Position numbers and translations under genes: made by a program
Shown: piece after piece, positions 59,895-64,000 of the stretch
How positions within the stretch are numbered: position 1 is the first letter of the stretch
Layout of the letters: every line of letters starts with the position of its first letter
Notes under the pieces: model-generated
Databases searched by the model: none
What the model saw: the letters and a program-made list of their open reading frames with translations, nothing else
What the model was told of the DNA's origin: nothing
Assembly: GCA_029259745.1 (NCBI GenBank)
Contig: JAJDEO010000048.1
Location: 141,897 to 205,896 of the forward strand
Reading direction: 5' to 3'
DNA from: Planctomycetota bacterium
Lineage (GTDB): Bacteria; Planctomycetota; B15-G4
DNA length: 64,000 bases

Positions 59895-60484
59895 GGCGAG
59901 GCGTTCCCCGGGGCGCGCCATTCGTGGCGCATGGGGATCGGGAGGCCGGCCGCTTGGATGGCGCGGTCGATGACGAAGGCGATCATGTCATCGAGAGTGG
60001 TCGGCTTGGTGTAGAAGGCCGGCATGGCGGGCACGACGTGGACGCCGAGTTCCGACAGCGTTGTGAGTGTGCGCAGGTGGAGTGTCGACAGCGGCGTCTC
60101 GCGCGGGACGATCACGAGCGGTCGACGCTCCTTCATCATGACGTCGGCGGCGCGGCCGATCAGGGTCTCGCTCGTGCCTGCGGCGATGCGGGCCGCCGTG
60201 CCCATCGAGCAGGGCGCGACGATCATCGCGTCGGGTGCCGAGCTGCCGCTCGCGGGGCGGGCCGCGAGGTTGCCGACGTCGAGCAGCGCCGGGCGGCGAC
60301 CTTCGGCGTCGGTCAGATACCCGAGCGGGTCGCCCGTGAGGTCGTGCTCGAGTTTCAGGACGAGCTTGGCCGTGGGCGACATCACGACGTCCACCTCGAC
60401 GTCGCTGGCCAGCAGCCGGTGGACGAGTGCGACGCCGTAGATGCCGCCGGAGGCGCCGGTGATCGCGACGAGCGCGCGCGTCAT
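59891..60484 (-). CDS. ubiX: UbiX-like flavin prenyltransferase
   Basis: 197 residues. ALVAITGASGGIYGVALVHRLL is the UbiX start; IVAPCSMGTAARIAAGTSETLIGRAADVMMKERRPLVIVPRETPLSTLHLRTL holds the FMN- and prenyl-phosphate-binding motifs. UbiX makes the prenylated FMN cofactor required by UbiD-type decarboxylases, which are not in the window. The ATG shares its A with the upstream CPBP stop, and the ubiX stop overlaps the next start. Confidence 0.95.
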   Translation of the reverse strand: MTRALVAITGASGGIYGVALVHRLLASDVEVDVVMSPTAKLVLKLEHDLTGDPLGYLTDAEGRRPALLDVGNLAARPASGSSAPDAMIVAPCSMGTAARIAAGTSETLIGRAADVMMKERRPLVIVPRETPLSTLHLRTLTTLSELGVHVVPAMPAFYTKPTTLDDMIAFVIDRAIQAAGLPIPMRHEWRAPGNASP

Positions 60485-61227
60485 CAACTCAACCCGAGCC
60501 GGAGGTCGCAGAGAAGGTCGTAGAAAACGTGCATGTAGACGACCACAGCGAGACCACGGGTGGCGAAGAGGATGCCGAGCAGTGTACCGGCGACGGTTCG
60601 GAAGGCGAATCGGTGCAGCTCGAGCGGCTCGCCGAAGTCGCCGACGTGGTGATAGAACGCAAATGCGAGGGCCGAAACCAGGATCGAGACGGCCAGAGCC
60701 GTTGCGTGATTGAGGCGCACGGCGCGGTGCAGGATCACCACGAGGCCACCCAGGAGCATGAACCGGAACAAGAGCTCCTCCCAGATCCCGGCGCCAACGC
60801 TGAGCAGCATGGCCATCCAGGCCGGCGCACCGGTCGGATCGGATCCGGGGACGGAGAGGCCGATGCGCCCCACCATCCAGCCCACGGCCGGGCCGAGGAC
60901 GAGGGCGAAGACGAGCGCCTCGAGCAGGATCCAGTGGGCGCGCGCGATGCGCCGGCGATGGCGCACGACGCCGATCGCACCGAACGTCGCCAGCAGGCCC
61001 ATGACGATCCAGCGCCACGTGGCGAGCATGCGCGGGTCGACCTGGCGGAACAGCTCCGTCAACACCATCTCGGCGCCGTTCCGCACCGGGGAGTCGACGA
61101 CGACCATGGCCAGCTCGTAGGTAGCCAGGAGCGGCACGACCATCAGAAGGCTGAGGTCGAGATCACGCGCCTCACGCGCGTAGCGGGCGAGCCAACGCTC
61201 GGAAACAGCGGCGGCGGCGTCGGTCAA
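60484..61227 (-). CDS. CPBP-family intramembrane protease-like protein
   Basis: 247 residues from a TTG at 61227, coupled to the menG stop (TTGA). No better start codon gives a full-length protein, so the start is moderately uncertain. It has about eight hydrophobic segments. The CPBP motifs are present: Glu-Glu in GIWEELLFRFMLLGG (E-E-x-x-x-R), His in FAFYHHVG, and His in VVVYMHVFYDL (H-x-x-x-D/N). Family members include type II CAAX prenyl endopeptidases and bacteriocin-immunity proteins. Its location within a quinone operon may be casual; a link to prenylated products is speculation. Confidence 0.87.
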   Translation of the reverse strand: MTDAAAAVSERWLARYAREARDLDLSLLMVVPLLATYELAMVVVDSPVRNGAEMVLTELFRQVDPRMLATWRWIVMGLLATFGAIGVVRHRRRIARAHWILLEALVFALVLGPAVGWMVGRIGLSVPGSDPTGAPAWMAMLLSVGAGIWEELLFRFMLLGGLVVILHRAVRLNHATALAVSILVSALAFAFYHHVGDFGEPLELHRFAFRTVAGTLLGILFATRGLAVVVYMHVFYDLLCDLRLGLS

Positions 61228-61946
61228 CGCTTGTCGGCCACGTGCAGAACCACCGCTCCCAACAGGAACGACTTCTGCTCGACGACCTCGAGACCTCGCT
61301 CGTTCATCATGGCGGCCAGCTCCTCGGGACCCGGCCAGTTCCACACCGACTCGGGTAGGTAGCGATAGGCGTCTACCTTACTTCCCGAGAACATCCGACC
61401 AAGCGTCGGAAGGACGCGAAACACGTAGAAGGAATACAGGGCCGAGAAGGGCCACACCGTCGGCTTGCTGAACTCGAGCACCATGAGGCGCCCGCCCGGA
61501 GACAGCACGCGTGCCATCTCGGCCAGGCCGTTGCCCGGGTGTTCGACGTTGCGAAGGCCGAAGGCGACCGTCAGCGCGCGGAACGTGGAAGCGGCGTAGG
61601 GCAGCGACAGGGCGTCGCCGACGAACCAACCGATGCCATGCTCCTTGGCGCCCTCCTTCTCGGGGGCGCGCTGCACCATCTCCTGACAGAAGTCGCCGGC
61701 ATGCACGCGGGCACCGGCGTCCGCCAGCGCAAGCGCGACGTCGCCGGTGCCCGTGCACAGGTCGAGCACCCGATCCTCGGGACCCAGCGCCGGCAACCTC
61801 GCGACCATCGCACGTCGCCAGCTCTGATCGAGCCCCAGCGACAGCACACGGTTGAGGAGGTCGTAGCGCGGGGCGATCGACGCGAACATTCCGCGTACGG
61901 CGCGCCCCTTGTGAGGGTCCCGAGGGTCGGGTGTGGTGTCCGTCAC
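61224..61946 (-). CDS. menG: demethylmenaquinone methyltransferase (UbiE/MenG)
   Basis: 240 residues from a GTG at 61946. Start FASIAPRYDLLNRVLSLGLDQSWRR is the UbiE/MenG signature. The SAM loop is VLDLCTGTGDVALALADAG, with VAFGLRNVEHPGNGLAEMARVLSPGGRLMVLEFSKP and YRYLPESVWNWPGPEELA later. It methylates demethylmenaquinone (or the ubiquinone precursor). Together with the UbiA and UbiX genes it forms a quinone-biosynthesis block. The start overlaps the propeller-gene stop by GTGA. Confidence 0.95.
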   Translation of the reverse strand: MTDTTPDPRDPHKGRAVRGMFASIAPRYDLLNRVLSLGLDQSWRRAMVARLPALGPEDRVLDLCTGTGDVALALADAGARVHAGDFCQEMVQRAPEKEGAKEHGIGWFVGDALSLPYAASTFRALTVAFGLRNVEHPGNGLAEMARVLSPGGRLMVLEFSKPTVWPFSALYSFYVFRVLPTLGRMFSGSKVDAYRYLPESVWNWPGPEELAAMMNERGLEVVEQKSFLLGAVVLHVADKR

Positions 61947-64000
61947 TGCTCGAAGTAGGCGGACATCACGGGGACGTTGCGGCCGTTCGTGTCGATCACG
62001 TTCAGCAGCGTGCTCGAGTCGATGTCGAAGGCGTAGACGCGCGCCTTGTCGGTCGACAGGTAGAGGCGATCCGGCTCCCAGCGCGGTCCGTTCGTCGACG
62101 TCGGAACGATGTTGTCGGCGAGCGGGTACTTGTGGTTACGAGGCAGCGAGAAGATACCCGCTTGCTTCGTCGTGCCGCCTGCGTTGAAGAGGTTGTAGAA
62201 CGAGCCGAAGTCGGTGTCCTCGAAGCGCTCGCGGTTGAAGTCCGGAAGGGCGACGTCGAGGCCGGCACCGGCCGGCTCCGAGCCCGGCACGACGTACTGC
62301 GAGATGACCTCGAAGACCTTCGTGCCGAAGCCGGCCGAAGCCGCCTGCGTGTTGAAGGTATCGACACCCGGCGAGGTGTCCTTCGTGTAGGCGACGCGCG
62401 TCACGACACCGCGGCCCTGCTCGTCGGTGTGAGCGACGAAGCAGCCGACCGTACCGCTGAACGTGTCGAGCGGCGTGATCGGGTCGTACGCGACGCCACG
62501 CGGGTTGAACATGTCAGCCCAGATGAGGACGTCGTCCGGTGGATCGTTCGGGCGCACGCTGCCGATGAGGTTGTCGAAGCCGATGCCCGCAAGACCGTCA
62601 GGGCCCGACTCGTACACCAGCACATTGTCACCACCGAAGTTCGAGATGAACCCGTGATACGTGCCCGACTGGAAGCCCGGCACACTGGCCGAACTCGTCT
62701 CACGCATACCAAGTGCGATGTCGAACGGGCGATCGATCTCGGCGCTGTTGAGCACCTTGCGCGGCGTCAGACTGTTGACGGAAAGGATCGTGACGGTGTT
62801 GCCGAGGAAGTTCAGCACGAGGGCGTCTTCCTTGTCCGGCGCGATCGCGATCCCGCGTGGACCGAAGCCCACGTCGATCCGCTTGATCTCCTGCATGAAC
62901 GTCGAGCTGATCGGGTCGGCATCGATGACCGACACCGAGTTGTCACCTTCGTTCGTGACGAACAGAAGTTCGTTGTCGGGCGTCATGGCGAGGCCGAACG
63001 GATCGGGGAGACTGATCTCCTCGAGGATCTCCATCGTGTTCGAGTTCAGCGCGTAGACCTTCTTGTTCACACCGTCGGACATGAAGAGGAAGTTGCCGAT
63101 CTGCTGACGCGACTGGTAGACGGGCGCCTGCAGGCCACCGGCCTGGAACTGACCCGGCGCACCGGCGTTGAGCGTGGCCAAGACCACGGCACCCGACGAG
63201 GACGTCTTCGGCTGCGGACCGGTTTGCACGTACTTCGGCTGACTCGCGGCACCGAAGCCCGGGAAGGGCGAGTTGAAACCGGCGCGCGGCAGCGGCGGCA
63301 CGTCGAACAAGCTCGTGTTGCTCTGGTTCGAACGCGGGTTGAGCTGAATGAACCCGTTGATCGTCTGCGGCGAGGCGCCACCGATCGAGCCGTCGCTGTA
63401 GTTCATGAACCCGTCGGCCGTGAAGACCTCGTTGCCCTCGATGATGAAGGGCGCGGCTTCGAGGTCGCTCTGGTCGAACAGCACCGCGGTGTGCGGCAAG
63501 CCGACGGGGAAGCGCAGCGGCGGCGGGTTGGGAAGCGGCGGGTCCGAGATCAGGTTCGTGGCGACCGAGCCCTGTTGGGGTGCGTTGTACGTTCGGTGGT
63601 TGGCCGGGATGGCCCACGGGTTGTCCGGATCGAAGTAGACCTGGTCGAGGAAGTCACCCACCGTGATGGCGCGGACGAGCTGGATTTCCTTCGGCGTCAG
63701 GACTTCTTGGCCGGCGCTGTTGCGCGCCAGCGTCTCGTAGCCCGACGAGCCTTCGTTGATGCCGGGCTGCGGTGTGTCAGGGCCGACGCGGATCGGTGCG
63801 CCGGCTGCGAACTCCGACTCACCACTCAGGCCCGAGAGCCCCGCCGTGTAGCGGCTGAGCAGACCGAAGGCGCGCCGGTGATCGTTGGCCGCCACCGTGC
63901 CGTTGGCGTTGAAGTTGAAGTTCGACTGCTTGTTGATGAGTGCCGTCGGTAGGAAACGCGACACGATGAGGTAGTCCTCCGTGCCGACGTTCTCGAGCGC
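61943..64000 (-). CDS. secreted beta-propeller (NHL/YVTN-type) protein, 5' end outside the window
   Basis: At least 685 residues; the frame is open through base 64000, so the true start lies outside. The first 280 visible residues include many Pro/Asn/Gly turns (FDPDNPWAIPANHRTYNAPQ). From about 290 on, blades of a beta-propeller repeat: GNFLFMSDGVNKKVYALNSNTMEILEEISLPDPFGLAMTPDNELLFVTNEGDNSVSVIDAD, RGIAIAPDKEDALVLNFLGNTVTILSVNS. These YVTN/NHL-like blades usually bind partners or act in surface proteins. No catalytic site was found. Its stop is coupled to menG by GTGA, but a shared function is not implied. Confidence 0.8.
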   Translation of the reverse strand, partial: ALENVGTEDYLIVSRFLPTALINKQSNFNFNANGTVAANDHRRAFGLLSRYTAGLSGLSGESEFAAGAPIRVGPDTPQPGINEGSSGYETLARNSAGQEVLTPKEIQLVRAITVGDFLDQVYFDPDNPWAIPANHRTYNAPQQGSVATNLISDPPLPNPPPLRFPVGLPHTAVLFDQSDLEAAPFIIEGNEVFTADGFMNYSDGSIGGASPQTINGFIQLNPRSNQSNTSLFDVPPLPRAGFNSPFPGFGAASQPKYVQTGPQPKTSSSGAVVLATLNAGAPGQFQAGGLQAPVYQSRQQIGNFLFMSDGVNKKVYALNSNTMEILEEISLPDPFGLAMTPDNELLFVTNEGDNSVSVIDADPISSTFMQEIKRIDVGFGPRGIAIAPDKEDALVLNFLGNTVTILSVNSLTPRKVLNSAEIDRPFDIALGMRETSSASVPGFQSGTYHGFISNFGGDNVLVYESGPDGLAGIGFDNLIGSVRPNDPPDDVLIWADMFNPRGVAYDPITPLDTFSGTVGCFVAHTDEQGRGVVTRVAYTKDTSPGVDTFNTQAASAGFGTKVFEVISQYVVPGSEPAGAGLDVALPDFNRERFEDTDFGSFYNLFNAGGTTKQAGIFSLPRNHKYPLADNIVPTSTNGPRWEPDRLYLSTDKARVYAFDIDSSTLLNVIDTNGRNVPVMSAYFEQ

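Noticed and set aside
61931..63952. 673-codon open frame on the plus strand
   Set aside because: Antisense to the beta-propeller gene over nearly its whole length; Arg/Val/Asp/Glu-rich text with no motif.

Overview
The window is GC-rich chromosomal DNA from a free-living bacterium, most likely a member of the Planctomycetota. That is an inference. It rests on the high G+C, the many large secreted or lipoprotein proteins, a lipoprotein sulfatase, a eukaryote-like UDP-sugar pyrophosphorylase, a UbiA/UbiX/MenG quinone cluster, and two secreted proteins (30278-31339, 32575-33990) whose C-terminal domain type I associate with this phylum. No rRNA or other decisive marker lies in the window. Most of the sequence is ordinary, tightly packed chromosome with many 1-4 base start/stop overlaps. 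GTG and TTG starts are common.

Layout. 1-10 kb: tail of a PilT-like ATPase, a DUF2270 membrane protein, a CHASE-GGDEF cyclase, a prolyl oligopeptidase with an SDR, then a translationally coupled trio of ECF sigma factor, zinc-finger/HEAT anti-sigma-like membrane protein and secreted protein, closed by a strong hairpin. 10-17.5 kb: a 160-bp inverted-repeat element, a PHP-type lipoprotein, cutA, aspA, a TetR regulator, a thioredoxin and rsmJ. 17.5-28 kb: membrane protein plus CvpA with a 62-bp duplicated 3' end, a tetraheme cytochrome fused to a degenerate nucleotidase domain, a NatAB-type ABC exporter, a basic repeat protein and a sulfatase.

28-30.2 kb is the accessory spot. An intact tRNA-Val(CAC) is followed, 1.8 kb later, by an imperfect 50-bp copy of its 3' end. 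Between them lie a low-GC gene encoding pentapeptide repeats plus a TIR domain and the beheaded start of a second pentapeptide gene. Next to it is a fragment of a gene related to its neighbour at 30278-31339. This looks like a small integrated immune-type island or its remnant.

34-44 kb: tRNA-Leu(CAA), dapB-ddl, a UAP1-like pyrophosphorylase, and a fatty-acid/phospholipid cluster (rpmF-plsX-fabH-fabD-fabG, acpP-fabF). 44-53 kb: alaS, recA with a palindrome upstream, a coupled four-gene set (lipoprotein, DUF366, YbhN-type membrane protein, PfkB kinase), then ssrA (tmRNA), smpB and tRNA-Leu(CAG), so the two trans-translation partners are adjacent. The last tRNA ends in a 23-bp terminator stem that includes its CCA end, followed directly by an 89-bp tandem repeat. 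53-64 kb: a TPR membrane protein, a secreted protein, mutL-holA, and a coupled quinone block (UbiA, UbiX, CPBP protease, MenG) downstream of a beta-propeller protein that runs off the right edge.

Gene calls rest on reading-frame content, motifs and start/stop coupling. No database search was run.
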